In this document: positions 13,788-22,553 of the stretch, piece by piece | Numbering within the stretch: the stretch's first letter is position 1 | Layout: the number at the start of each line of letters is the position of its first letter | Assembly: GCF_008801695.1 (NCBI RefSeq) | Contig: NZ_VZPF01000028.1 | Span: 1 to 55,128 of the forward strand | From: Pantoea stewartii subsp. stewartii | Lineage (GTDB): Bacteria > Pseudomonadota > Gammaproteobacteria > Enterobacterales > Enterobacteriaceae | Direction: 5' to 3' | DNA: 55,128 bases | Made by a program: the position numbers and the translations under genes | Notes under the pieces: model-generated | What the model was told of the DNA's origin: nothing | What the model saw: only the letters and a program-made list of their open reading frames with translations | Databases searched by the model: none

Positions 13788-14125
13788 GTAAAGAGCCGCG
13801 CGTGTACGGATCACGGTGGGATAAAGCGCGACTCAGGTTTCTTCAGCATAACCCACTGTGTGTTATGTGTGAGCAGCAGGGGCGCGTATCACCCGCCTCA
13901 GTCGTTGACCATATCGAGCCGCACAAGCTCAAGGACGCAATCAAGTCAGGCAACCGCGATGCAATAGCCAAAGCACAAAAGCTTTTCTGGGATACCGCCA
14001 ACTGGCAGCCACTGTGCAAGCAGCATCATGATTCAACCAAACAGAGAATGGAGAAGAGCGGTACGATTATTGGCTGTCATGCCAACGGCTATCCTCTGGA
14101 CCCCGCGTCTCACTGGAGTAAGTAA
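13784..14125 (+). CDS. HNH endonuclease of the packaging module
   Basis: A 113 aa HNH nuclease: paired cysteines (CVMC near residue 26), the central DHIEPHK and the final WQPLCKQHHDSTK match the HNH fold with its metal-binding His. In HK97-like cos phages such a protein stimulates the terminase-mediated cutting of cos and is essential for packaging. The gene order HNH, TerS, TerL, portal seen here is the standard one. Start at 13784 overlaps the upstream stop (ATGA). Confidence 0.85.
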   Translation: MSKEPRVYGSRWDKARLRFLQHNPLCVMCEQQGRVSPASVVDHIEPHKLKDAIKSGNRDAIAKAQKLFWDTANWQPLCKQHHDSTKQRMEKSGTIIGCHANGYPLDPASHWSK

Positions 14126-14319
14126 TGAAAGACCTGAAGATTGAATATCGTGATGGAAATTTTGTTCATGTGGTAGTCGATGGTGTTGAGATGAACCATA
14201 TCACCGCGATCCAGTTCTCACACGAAGTGGGTGAGACCTTGCCAACCCTCTCGCTATCCGGCCACATAATGAGCGGACCCAATAAGTCAGGCAAAGAGCT
14301 TGAGCAGGTAAATAAGTAA
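14125..14319 (+). CDS. Hypothetical small phage protein (64 aa)
   Basis: A 64 aa protein whose ATG shares one base with the HNH stop codon. The sequence is beta-rich (DLKIEYRDGNFVHVVVDGVE; TLSLSGHIMSG) and ends in a charged tail. Not recognised. Small proteins of this kind are common between HNH and terminase genes in lambdoid phages. Confidence 0.5.
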   Translation: MKDLKIEYRDGNFVHVVVDGVEMNHITAIQFSHEVGETLPTLSLSGHIMSGPNKSGKELEQVNK

Positions 14320-14353
14320 CCAAGAGAAACCATTTCATCTGCAACCATCGCAA

Positions 14354-14400
14354 ATGAGAACGAATCTCATCAAGGCAAGGGGGGGGAGGTCAAAACTTCA
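14354..14400. other. Candidate cos / terminase recognition region
   Basis: The 161 bp gap between the HNH-linked gene and terS holds a 6 bp inverted repeat (ATGAGA/TCTCAT, 14354-14370) directly followed by a run of eight G within GGGGGGGGAGGTCAAAAC. HK97-like phages with an HNH partner usually have cos just upstream of terS, and the base composition here differs sharply from the flanks. The cut positions cannot be derived from sequence alone. Confidence 0.35.
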
Positions 14401-14480
14401 AAATGAAGGCCCCAAATGACCGCCGCCTAACCTCCAATTTAACGCTAACCCGATTTTTTCAGTTTTAAGGGTGTTTACAA

Positions 14481-14966
14481 ATGGCACAAAAAAGAACGCG
14501 CTCCGACAGTTCGGCGGCTGCCGTTCAGACCATGCAAAATGCGACAGTGGACACCATCCAGCCCCCGTCGCATGCGGGCCTGGAAAAAAAAGCCGAACCA
14601 TTCTGGCATGACAATATTAGATCAAAGTCTCTGGACAGTTGGACTCCTGCTGATCTGCTGGCGGCTGTGGAACTGGCAAATAATCAGCTTTATATCACCG
14701 TTTTACGCAAAGATTTGCGCAAAGAAGAGCGTATACGTGGCGAGGAACGCAATGAAGCGCTGATTAAGGACCTGCGAAAGCAGATCGTTGAATTACAGCG
14801 AACCATTCTTGCACAGCGCCGCGACTTGCAGATTCATTCTCACGCGACCAACGGCGAAAGCCGTGACCAGCAGAAGCGCAATCAGAACGAGCGGGATGCC
14901 CGCAAAACTACCAAAGAGCACGAGGACGATGACGATAATCTGATCGCCTTCCCGACATACGGATAA
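14481..14966 (+). CDS. Terminase small subunit (TerS)
   Basis: A 161 aa protein directly before TerL. The central part (SWTPADLLAAVELANNQLYI) and the charged coiled-coil region (LRKDLRKEERIRGEERNEAL) fit HK97-type small terminases, followed by an acidic, disordered tail (HEDDDDNLIAFPTYG). TerS recognises the packaging site and recruits TerL. The assignment rests mainly on position and general character. Confidence 0.72.
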   Translation: MAQKRTRSDSSAAAVQTMQNATVDTIQPPSHAGLEKKAEPFWHDNIRSKSLDSWTPADLLAAVELANNQLYITVLRKDLRKEERIRGEERNEALIKDLRKQIVELQRTILAQRRDLQIHSHATNGESRDQQKRNQNERDARKTTKEHEDDDDNLIAFPTYG

Positions 14967-14970
14967 TCAC

Positions 14971-16494
14971 ATGACGCGTGGCGAAAAGGTCATCCGCTTT
15001 ATTGAAAAGTTCTGCATCGTCCCAGAAGGCGAACTGATGGGCCAGCCGATGCGACTGGACGATTTTCAGAAGCGTTTTTTACTTGAAATTTATGATAATC
15101 CAGCCGGCACGGACAAAGCATATCTCAGCATTGCGCGTAAAAACGGGAAAACAGGGCTGATAGCCGCCGTATTGCTGGCGCACCTTGTCGGTCCCGAGTC
15201 TGTGCAGAACAGTCAGATAGTCAGCGGCGCAATGAGTCTTGAGCAGGCTGGCATAGTATTCAGCCTGGCAGTGAAAATGATCAACTTCAGCCCTGAGTTG
15301 CAGAAGATCATTCATATTATCCCGAGCGGCAAGCGCCTCATTGGTAAGCCCATGAATGTTGAGTACAAGGCGCTGTCTGCTGAGGGGAAAACCACGCACG
15401 GGCTTTCACCTGTTCTGGCTATCCTGGATGAGGTGGGTCAGGTTACCGGCCCCCAGAGCGACTTTATTGACGCCATCGTTACCGCTCAGGGTGCGCATAA
15501 AAGCCCTTTACTGATTGCGATCAGCACGCAGGCTGCCAATGACGGTGACCTGCTCAGTATCTGGCTGGACGATGCCAAAAATTCGAAAGACCCGCACATT
15601 GTTTCGCACGTCTATGCGGCCGCTAAAGACGCCGATATCAGCAGTCCCGAAACGTGGCGGTCTGCCAATCCGGCAATGGGTGTTTTCCGTTCGCTGAAAG
15701 ACATGGAGCGTCTTGCTGAGCAGGCAGGGCGTATGCCCAGCTTTGAGAACACCTTCCGCAACCTGAACTTAAACCAGCGAATCTCTACCGACTCGCCGTT
15801 TGTCTCCCGTAGCGTCTGGGAGGCGTGCATTGATGAAAGCATTCACCCTGGCATGATAGTTGGTGAGTGTTACGCGGGGCTTGACCTGTCGGAGCGCAAC
15901 GATCTCACCGCGCTGGTGGTTGTCGGGCAGGACGCTGAACGTAACTGGCTGGTTTTCCCTTATTTCTGGACGCCCGGAAAAACTATTATCGACCGCTCAA
16001 AGCGGGATCGGGCACCTTATGACGTATGGGCCAGAGAAGACCGCATGTTCACCACGCCCGGCGCATCAGTTGAATACGATTTTGTTGTGGTGAAACTGCC
16101 CGAAATACTGGCCGATTTTGATATGACAGCGATTGCATTTGACCGCTGGCGCATTGAGATATTTAAAAAAGAGCTTGATCGCATCGGACTGACTCTACCG
16201 ATGGTTCAGTTCGGGCAGGGTTACAAAGACATGGCACCCGCGATAGACACCCTTGAGGGTGCGCTACTGAACGGAAAGATAAGGCACGCCAATCATCCGG
16301 TGATGAACATGTGCGCGGCTAACGCAACTGTCATACGTGACGCAGCAGGTAACCGCAAGATTGATAAATCCAAAAAAACAGGCCGCATGGATGGCATGGT
16401 GGCGCTGGCTATGGCGCTGGGCGCGGCAAATGGTGAAGGCGCTGATCCACAGGGCGACTTTGACGACTTCTTAAACAGACCGCTGAGCATGTGA
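14971..16494 (+). CDS. Terminase large subunit (TerL)
   Basis: A 507 aa packaging motor. The N-terminal ATPase has a Walker A variant ARKNGKTG (about 50-57) and Walker B LAILDEVGQ. The C-terminal nuclease shows acidic residues typical of the RNase H-like fold (GLDLSERNDLTALVVVG; TAIAFDRW). It belongs to the Terminase_1/HK97 gp2-like family. It cuts concatemers and pumps DNA into the prohead. Its end overlaps the portal start by one base. Confidence 0.93.
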   Translation: MTRGEKVIRFIEKFCIVPEGELMGQPMRLDDFQKRFLLEIYDNPAGTDKAYLSIARKNGKTGLIAAVLLAHLVGPESVQNSQIVSGAMSLEQAGIVFSLAVKMINFSPELQKIIHIIPSGKRLIGKPMNVEYKALSAEGKTTHGLSPVLAILDEVGQVTGPQSDFIDAIVTAQGAHKSPLLIAISTQAANDGDLLSIWLDDAKNSKDPHIVSHVYAAAKDADISSPETWRSANPAMGVFRSLKDMERLAEQAGRMPSFENTFRNLNLNQRISTDSPFVSRSVWEACIDESIHPGMIVGECYAGLDLSERNDLTALVVVGQDAERNWLVFPYFWTPGKTIIDRSKRDRAPYDVWAREDRMFTTPGASVEYDFVVVKLPEILADFDMTAIAFDRWRIEIFKKELDRIGLTLPMVQFGQGYKDMAPAIDTLEGALLNGKIRHANHPVMNMCAANATVIRDAAGNRKIDKSKKTGRMDGMVALAMALGAANGEGADPQGDFDDFLNRPLSM

Positions 16495-17765
16495 TGGATG
16501 AACCCAAATATTCTATTGACCTGAGAACCAATAACGGACTCTGGGCGCGTCTACAGTCATGGTTTGTAGGCGGTCAACTTATCACGCCCGGGCAGGGATC
16601 GCAGGGTGGACCCGTATCAGCTTCCGGTCACCTCGGCAATTCAGCCGTGACCGATGAGCGTATTCTCCAGATTTCTACTGTCTGGCGCTGCGTGAGCCTG
16701 ATTTCCACGCTGACCGCTTGCCTTCCGCTGGACGTTTTCGAAACTGACCGCAACGACAACCGCAGCAAGGTCGGCATGGATAATCCGCTGGCCCGCCTGC
16801 TGCGTTATGCGCCCAATCAGTACATGACCGCGCAGGAGTTTCGCGAGTCAATGACGATGCAGCTCTGCTTCTATGGCAATGCGTATGCGCTCATTGACCG
16901 AAACGGTGCAGGTGACCCGGTCAGCCTGCTACCGCTACAGTCGGCCAGCATGGACCCGCGCATGGTGGGTAAATCGCTGGTTTACCGCTACCAGAAAGAC
17001 GGAAGCTATGCAGATTTCAGCCATTCAGAGATTTTACACCTCAAAGGATTCGGCTTTAACGGTCTGGTGGGCCTCTCACCCATCGCTTTTGCTTGCAAAT
17101 CGGCAGGCGTGGCGGTGGCCATGGAGGATAACCAGCGTGACTTTTTCGCCAACGGTGCAAAATCACCCCAGATTCTTTACTCCGACAGGGTGCTGACCAA
17201 AGAACAGCGCGATCAGTTAGAGGGTAACTTCCGTGAAATTGCGGGTGGGCCGGTTGAAAAGCGCCTGTGGATACTGGAATCAAACCTCAAAAACTCGCCG
17301 ATAGGGGTCACGCCGCAGGATGCTGAAATGATGGCATCGCGCAAGTTTCAGGTCAGCGAACTGGCCCGCTTTTTTGGCGTACCGCCGCACCTTGTCGGCG
17401 ATGTGGAAAAATCGACGAGCTGGGGAACCGGCATTGAGCAGCAGAACCTCGGGTTTCTTCAGTACACGCTTCAGCCTTATATCTCCCGCTGGGAAAATGC
17501 TATTCAGCGCTGGCTTATCCGGCCCGATCAGGTCGGACGCTATCACGCTGAGCACAATCTTGACGGTCTTCTGCGCGGCGATTCGGCTTCCCGTGCTGCA
17601 TTCATGAAGGCTATGGGTGAAGCGGGACTGCGCACGATCAACGAAATGCGGCGCACTGACAACATGCCGCCGTTACCTGGCGGCGATGTGGCCATGAGAC
17701 AGGCGCAGTATGTGCCAATCACGGAATTAGTTACCAACAAAGAGCCCCGCACTGACGGGGCTTAA
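16494..17765 (+). CDS. Portal protein (HK97 gp3 family)
   Basis: A 423 aa phage portal protein. Recognisable segments: VWRCVSLISTLTACLPLDVF near 60, LARLLRYAPNQYMTAQEF, then RFFGVPPHLVGDVEKSTSWG, the conserved portal clip-to-wing region, and a C-terminus with INEMRRTDNMPPLPGGD. The dodecameric portal is the channel for DNA at one capsid vertex. A GTG at 16491 is in frame, but the ATG at 16494 overlaps the TerL stop (ATGA-type) and is preferred. Confidence 0.93.
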   Translation: MDEPKYSIDLRTNNGLWARLQSWFVGGQLITPGQGSQGGPVSASGHLGNSAVTDERILQISTVWRCVSLISTLTACLPLDVFETDRNDNRSKVGMDNPLARLLRYAPNQYMTAQEFRESMTMQLCFYGNAYALIDRNGAGDPVSLLPLQSASMDPRMVGKSLVYRYQKDGSYADFSHSEILHLKGFGFNGLVGLSPIAFACKSAGVAVAMEDNQRDFFANGAKSPQILYSDRVLTKEQRDQLEGNFREIAGGPVEKRLWILESNLKNSPIGVTPQDAEMMASRKFQVSELARFFGVPPHLVGDVEKSTSWGTGIEQQNLGFLQYTLQPYISRWENAIQRWLIRPDQVGRYHAEHNLDGLLRGDSASRAAFMKAMGEAGLRTINEMRRTDNMPPLPGGDVAMRQAQYVPITELVTNKEPRTDGA

Positions 17766-17782
17766 TTTTTATGGGGGCCGTA

Positions 17783-18460
17783 ATGGCTGAGATCGTAAAA
17801 ACGCTGGCGTTTGAAGAAACCGAAATCAAGTTTTCCGGTGACGGAAAGCAGGGAATTTTTGAAGGCTACGCCTCCGTGTTCAACAACACGGACTCAGACG
17901 GCGACATTATCCTGCCCGGCGCATTCAAAAACGCCCTGGCAAACCAGAGCCGCAAGGTTGCCATGTTTTTTAATCATAAAACGTGGGATTTGCCGGTGGG
18001 CAAGTGGGACAGCCTGGCAGAAGACGATAAAGGGCTTTACGTGCGCGGCCAGCTTACGCCGGGACACAGCGGCGCGACAGACCTGAAGGCGGCGATGCAG
18101 CACGGCACCGTCGATGGCATGTCGGTTGGCTTTTCCGTCAACAAAGATGATTACTCGCTGGGTACCAGCGGGCGAATATTCAAAAACATTGCGGCGCTGC
18201 GAGAAATCAGCGTATGCACCTTTCCGGCCAACGAGCTTGCGGGCGTCTCTGCCATGAAGAGCGTGGACGGGATCGAAACCATCCGTGACGTTGAGAACTG
18301 GCTGAGGGATTCAGTCGGACTCAGCAAGTCACAGGCAGTCGGGTTAATCGCCCGGTTTAAGTCAGCAGTTCGGAGCGAGTCCGGGAGCGGCGAAAACGAA
18401 GCGCAAATTAACGCTCTGTTAGAGAGCATCAAATCTTTTCCCTCTAATTTAGGTAAATAA
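17783..18460 (+). CDS. Prohead maturation protease (HK97 gp4, peptidase S78)
   Basis: A 225 aa serine protease that cleaves the delta domain of the capsid protein during maturation. Catalytic His65 is in MFFNHKTW and Ser114 is in VDGMSVGFSV; the N-terminal GYASVFNNTDSDGDIILPGAF is the family hallmark. The start at 17783 is preferred to an in-frame ATG at 17771, as the protein then begins with the conserved region and GGGGG lies upstream. It is 1 bp from the capsid gene. Confidence 0.92.
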   Translation: MAEIVKTLAFEETEIKFSGDGKQGIFEGYASVFNNTDSDGDIILPGAFKNALANQSRKVAMFFNHKTWDLPVGKWDSLAEDDKGLYVRGQLTPGHSGATDLKAAMQHGTVDGMSVGFSVNKDDYSLGTSGRIFKNIAALREISVCTFPANELAGVSAMKSVDGIETIRDVENWLRDSVGLSKSQAVGLIARFKSAVRSESGSGENEAQINALLESIKSFPSNLGK

Positions 18461-18461
18461 C

Positions 18462-19619
18462 ATGTCCGAACTCGTACAGATTCAGAAGGCCATCGAAGAG
18501 TCGCAGTCTAAAATGACCCAGCTTTTTGAGGCGCAGAAGTCCGAAATTGAAAGCACCGGTAAAGTGTCAAAGCAGCTTCAGGATGATCTTGGCAAGGTTC
18601 AGGAAGAACTGAGCAAATCGGGTGCCCGCCTGTTTGATCTGGAACAGAAGCTGGCAACCGGCGCACAGAGCCCCTCTCAGGAGAAATCATTCTCTGAACG
18701 CGCTGCTGAAGAGCTGAAGAAGTCCTGGAACGGCAGCAAAGGCGAGTTTCAGGCGCAGACTTTCAACAAGTCGCTGGGCAGCGATTCCGCATCGGCCGGC
18801 AGCCTGATCCAGCCAATGCAGGTGCCGGGCATCGTGACGCCGGGCCTGCGCCGTCTGGTAATCCGTGACCTGCTGGCGCAGGGGCGTATTTCCAGCAATT
18901 CTCTGGAATACGTGCGCGAAGAGAAGTTCACCAACTCTGCTGCATCGGTGAAAGAGAAGGCCATGAAGCCTGAATCCGACATCACCTTCAGCAAGCAGAC
19001 GGCGAACGTCAAAACCATCGCCCACTGGGTGCAGGCCTCACGTCAGGTTATGGACGATGCGCCAATGCTTCAGTCCTACGTCAACAACCGCCTCATGTAC
19101 GGGCTGGCGCTGGTGGAAGAGGGGCAACTGCTGAACGGTGACGGTCAGGAAGACAACCTGACGGGCATCAACACAGTGGCAACCGCCTACGACACCACAC
19201 TGAATGCCCGCGGTGATACCCGTGCCGACATGATCGCTCACGCCATCTATCAGGTGACCGAGTCAGAGTTCAGCGCATCAGGCATCATCCTTAACCCGCG
19301 TGACTGGCACAACATTGCGCTGCTGAAAGATGGCGAAGGTCGCTATATCTTTGGCGGTCCGCAGGCGTTTACCAGCAACATCATGTGGGGTCTTCCGGTT
19401 GTTCCGACCCGTGCCCAGGTACAGGGTACATTCACGGTAGGCGGCTTCGATCTGGCGTCTCAGGTCTGGGACCGTATGGATGCGACCATTGAAATCAGCC
19501 GTGAAGACCGCGACAACTTTGTCAAAAACATGCTGACCATCCTGTGCGAAGAACGCCTGGCGCTGGCGCACTACCGCCCGACAGCCATCATCAAAGGCAC
19601 CTTCGAATCTGGCTCATAA
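18462..19619 (+). CDS. Major capsid protein (HK97 gp5 fold)
   Basis: A 385 aa major capsid protein. Residues about 1-95 are a coiled-coil scaffold (delta) domain (QLQDDLGKVQEELSKSGARL) that the protease removes; the shell domain follows, with typical segments such as SNSLEYVREEKFTN, HWVQASRQVMDDAP and GLPVVPTRAQVQGTFTVGGF. HK97-fold capsid proteins build the icosahedral head. Length matches HK97 gp5 (385 aa). The neighbouring protease, portal and terminase confirm the identity. Confidence 0.94.
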   Translation: MSELVQIQKAIEESQSKMTQLFEAQKSEIESTGKVSKQLQDDLGKVQEELSKSGARLFDLEQKLATGAQSPSQEKSFSERAAEELKKSWNGSKGEFQAQTFNKSLGSDSASAGSLIQPMQVPGIVTPGLRRLVIRDLLAQGRISSNSLEYVREEKFTNSAASVKEKAMKPESDITFSKQTANVKTIAHWVQASRQVMDDAPMLQSYVNNRLMYGLALVEEGQLLNGDGQEDNLTGINTVATAYDTTLNARGDTRADMIAHAIYQVTESEFSASGIILNPRDWHNIALLKDGEGRYIFGGPQAFTSNIMWGLPVVPTRAQVQGTFTVGGFDLASQVWDRMDATIEISREDRDNFVKNMLTILCEERLALAHYRPTAIIKGTFESGS

Positions 19620-19652
19620 CCGGGAGGGGCGGGGAAACCCGCCCTTGATGCC

Positions 19653-19985
19653 ATGCCAATAAATGTTCTTGATGTGGTACCGATTACTGAGCTTCGCCAG
19701 CACATCGAGATGGATTCAGATGATCGTGACGCCGTATTAACCCGTTACGCTCAGGGCTCCCTCGACTACTGCATCCGATTTTGTGACGATCCTCGCTGGA
19801 AAACGGCCTCCGACCTTCCCTCACAGGTAGTGAACGCGATGCTGCTTTTTTTCTGTGACGCTTTCGAGCACAGAGGGGCGCAGACTGACGTTCAGCTCTA
19901 CAGCAATGCCCGCGCAAATGACCTGCTGTTGCAGGTGAGAAACTTTCGCGGCGTTATCGACCCGCCCGACGAGAGGGGTAGCTGA
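19653..19985 (+). CDS. Head-tail connector protein (HK97 gp6-like)
   Basis: A 110 aa protein matching the DNA-packaging/connector gp6-like family: ITELRQHIEMDSDDRDAVLT (short helical start) and VVNAMLLFFCDAFEHRGAQT in the middle. These proteins form a ring beneath the portal. GGGCGG-rich sequence from 19623 to 19645 forms a small hairpin just after the capsid gene. Its stop overlaps the next ATG. Confidence 0.85.
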   Translation: MPINVLDVVPITELRQHIEMDSDDRDAVLTRYAQGSLDYCIRFCDDPRWKTASDLPSQVVNAMLLFFCDAFEHRGAQTDVQLYSNARANDLLLQVRNFRGVIDPPDERGS

Positions 19986-20326
19986 TGGAGCCAGGACGAC
20001 TCAAACACCGTGTTACGGTGCAGAATGCTGTTCAGGTCAAACTCCCGTCCGGCCAGCGAAAGGATGAGTGGCACGCCGTTGCAACAGGCGTTCCCGCTGA
20101 GGTTAAAGGCATCAGCGGTCGTGAAATCGTCGCCTCTGGTGCCGAAAAAGCAGAGGCCGCCATTCGCGTGTGGATGCGATACCGTAACGACATCACCGCA
20201 GCTACCCGTCTCGTCTGTGAAACGGGTCCCTACCGTGGATATGTTCTGGACGTGATCGGGATACCCATTGCAGATAACCGTATGACGCGGTTAGAAATTC
20301 TCTGTAAGCAGGGGGTAAAGACATGA
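19985..20326 (+). CDS. Head closure protein (head-tail adaptor, SPP1 gp16/HK97 gp9-like)
   Basis: A 113 aa beta-rich protein starting MEPGRLKHRVTVQNAVQVKL, the typical start of phage head-tail adaptors, with GREIVASGAEKAEAAIRVWM and RLVCETGPYRGYVLDVIGIP. It closes the portal channel until the tail docks. It overlaps both neighbours by a few bases, fitting the compact head operon. Confidence 0.85.
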   Translation: MEPGRLKHRVTVQNAVQVKLPSGQRKDEWHAVATGVPAEVKGISGREIVASGAEKAEAAIRVWMRYRNDITAATRLVCETGPYRGYVLDVIGIPIADNRMTRLEILCKQGVKT

Positions 20327-20727
20327 TAGACACGCGACTCGACTTTTCCGGCCTGCTTGACCTGTCAGACGATCTGAACGTGCTGAGCAAGGCCGAAAAC
20401 CGCAAGGTGCTCCGTGATGCCACCCGCGCCGCCGCTACGGTCGTGCGCGATGAGGCTAAAAAGCGTGCGCCGCGCAAAACCGGCAGGCTGGCGCGAAATA
20501 TCGTTGTGGCCACGCTGCGCCAGCGCGATGGCGGCATTGCTTCCGGCGTTCATGTACGCGGCACCAACCCAGAAACGGGGAAAAGTGAAGGTAACATGAA
20601 AACCGGCGACCGCAATAATGCTTATTACTGGCGTTTTCTGGAACTGGGTACGTCGAAGATGCCGCCTGTGCCGTTTCTGCGCCCGGCCTATGATGCCCGC
20701 ATGGAAGATGCGGCAAAAGCGGCCTAT
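20323..20727 (+). pseudogene. HK97 gp10-family tail/neck protein, cut near its C-terminus and fused
   Basis: The first about 135 codons encode a gp10-family protein (VVRDEAKKRAPRKTGRLARN, the conserved RAPxxTGxLRxxI motif; FLELGTSKMPPVPFLRPAYD, the conserved FLExGT...P.PFLRPA motif). The usual C-terminal helix breaks off after MEDAAKAAY and the frame goes directly into host transporter sequence. This is the last phage gene present; all tail genes that normally follow are missing. The native protein would be a tail-completion or neck component. Breakpoint placed by homology to within about 10 bases. Confidence 0.85.
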
Positions 20728-21723
20728 AAATCGACCAATATTCTCTATCTCTATATTTGCTGCATCATCGTCGGCAGCATCATGAGCATGAACCGTACGG
20801 TGCTGATTCAGGGCTTTCTGCGCATCTTTTTTCCCATGCTATGCGGTGAAATCGTGGGCATGATTGTCGGCATGGGCGTCGGATTAGCGTTGGGGCTGGA
20901 GCCGTTCCAGATTTTCTTTTTTATCATTCTGCCCATTATGGCGGGTGGCGTCGGCGAAGGGGCCATTCCGCTCTCCATCGGCTATGCGGCGTTGCTCCAT
21001 ATGGATCAGGGCGTGGCGCTGGGCCGCATCCTGCCGATGGTGATGCTGGGGGGCGTGACCGCCATTATTATTTCCGGCTGCCTGAACCAACTGGGTAAAC
21101 GTTATCCGCACCTCACCGGGGAAGGCCAACTGATGCCGAATGTCACGAACGTTGAGCCCGAGCCGCTGCAGTCCGTTTTTTCCGGTAAAGTTGACGTAAC
21201 GGCCATTGCCTCCGGGGCGCTGCTTGCGGTGCTGCTCTATATGGTAGGGATGCTGGGGCAGAAGCTGACAGGGCTGCGTGCGCCGGTAGGGATGCTGTTC
21301 CTGGCCGTGCTGGTGAAACTGGTCAATGGCGTTTCGCCCCGTATTCTGGCCGGTTCTCAGGTGGTCTATCGCTTTTTCCGCACCGCAGTGACCTATCCCG
21401 TCCTGTTCGCTGTCGGTGTGGCCATTACGCCGTGGCATGTGCTGGTCACCGCGTTTACGCTCACCAATCTGCTGGTCATTATCAGCACGGTCAGTGCGCT
21501 GGTCGCAACGGGCTTCTTTGTCGGGAAAAAGATTGGCATGCATCCCATTGATGTCGCCATTGTTTCCTGCTGCCAGAGTGGGCAGGGCGGGACGGGCGAT
21601 GTAGCCATTCTCACCGCCGGTAACCGCATGGGCCTGATGCCGTTTGCTCAGATCGCGACGCGTATCGGCGGAGCCATCAACGTTTCGCTCTCTTTGCTGC
21701 TGCTGAGCCACTTTTTAAAGTAA
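20728..21723 (+). pseudogene. 2-hydroxycarboxylate transporter (citrate/malate:Na+ or H+), N-terminus lost, fused to phage gene
   Basis: About 331 codons match the C-terminal two thirds of the 2HCT family (CitS/MaeN type): KSTNILYLYICCIIVGSIMS aligns with CitS from about residue 122. Both re-entrant-loop signatures remain: GGVGEGAIPLS (GGxG type) and GGTGDVAILTAGNRM with the downstream substrate-region arginine (IATRIGGAINV). The start codon, promoter and about 120 N-terminal residues (several membrane helices) are gone. The frame is open from the phage start at 20323, so a 466 aa chimera could be made. I expect no transport activity. The family normally moves citrate or malate across the inner membrane. 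Confidence 0.8.
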
Positions 21724-21734
21724 CGGTTGTTAAG

Positions 21735-21768
21735 GTCAGCAAGGCGACCTGTACGGTGCCTTGCTGAC
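21735..21768 (+). terminator. Hairpin after the transporter fragment
   Basis: An 11 bp perfect stem (GTCAGCAAGGC / GCCTTGCTGAC) with a 12-base loop lies 12 bp after the transporter stop. It lacks a T tract, so it may be an imperfect terminator or an mRNA-end hairpin. Confidence 0.45.
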
Positions 21769-21882
21769 GCGTTTCGTCTGCTTCAATCATATGTTACCAG
21801 GGCGCGAGCACTTCACTTCATATGTTTAATGACGAGAGGGCTTTGCACTTTTAAGGGTCTTTAGCGTCAGTTGAATCCCGTC

Positions 21883-22278
21883 TCAGGCATTCTGATAAAG
21901 ATCCCAGCGGTTGCCATAGATGTCTTCAAACACTACCACCGTGCCGTAGGCTTCCTGTCTGGGCTCCTCACAAAAGTGCACCCCTTTTGCCTTCATAGCG
22001 TGATAATCCCGCCAAAAATCATCCGTCTGAAGAAACAAAAAGACACGGCCACCGCACTGGTCTCCGATAAAACCGGCCTGACGTTAGTTTGATGCGCGCG
22101 CCAGCAGAAGATGGCAGTCGCTGTCGGGGTTCGGTGAGACGACAACCCAGCGCTTGCCCGGTTGGGGCGTGTCTTCAATTAGGGTGAAACCCAGTTGATC
22201 CCGGTAGTACTCAATGGCGCGGTCGTAATCATCAACCACCACGGCAATATAGCCCATGCATCGCTTTTGCGTTCTCAT
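21883..22278 (-). pseudogene. VOC-family (glyoxalase/bleomycin-resistance fold) protein with in-frame stop
   Basis: From ATG 22278 the frame encodes a 131-codon VOC protein (GYIAVVVDDYDRAIEYYRDQ at the start; GGRVFLFLQTDDFWRDYHAM and VVVFEDIYGNRWDLYQ at the end) interrupted by a TAA at 22084-22086 (codon 65). The same frame continues with full family similarity afterwards, so this is a single nonsense change, not a frameshift. Intact relatives are small metal-dependent or binding proteins of unknown substrate. The first 64 residues alone hold one of two beta-alpha-beta-beta-beta repeats, so the product is probably inactive. Confidence 0.8.
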
Positions 22279-22474
22279 CCTTTACCTCGTCAGCGGATCA
22301 CCAGAAAAACTGAGTTCACCTCACTGTCGCTGAAACGGAACGGGCGATGCAACATTAATCACACTTATTGTTTCTGTGCTGCCAGCCATTGAGCTTCCGG
22401 GCGAGGAAAAGGATTTGATTGCAACGGACACGGCGAAAAACGTGGTTACCGAAGAAGGTGGGTTTTCAGAAAGC

Positions 22475-22501
22475 AGCACGCCAGCGTCAGGCTGGCGTGC
22501 T
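22475..22501 (-). terminator. Hairpin downstream of tktB
   Basis: A perfect 11 bp stem (AGCACGCCAGC / GCTGGCGTGCT) with loop GTCAG sits 53 bp past the tktB stop; on the minus strand it is followed by GCTTTCT, a weak U tract. Probably the end of the talA-tktB transcript. Between 22279 and 22474 I see no convincing gene. Confidence 0.6.
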
Positions 22502-22553
22502 GAGAGCAAAACCGCGGTCCGGCTGAGGAAGCCGGATCGCGTGAGTGCGAGGA

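Noticed and set aside
20884..21711. A 275-codon open frame antisense to the transporter fragment
   Set aside because: It lies wholly opposite a coding region with clear homology, has extreme His/Gln/Arg composition typical of shadow frames, and shows no recognisable domain.
22321..22509. A 62-codon frame between tktB and the VOC pseudogene
   Set aside because: Its 5' part lies in the tktB terminator hairpin and it lacks a ribosome-binding site or recognisable domain.
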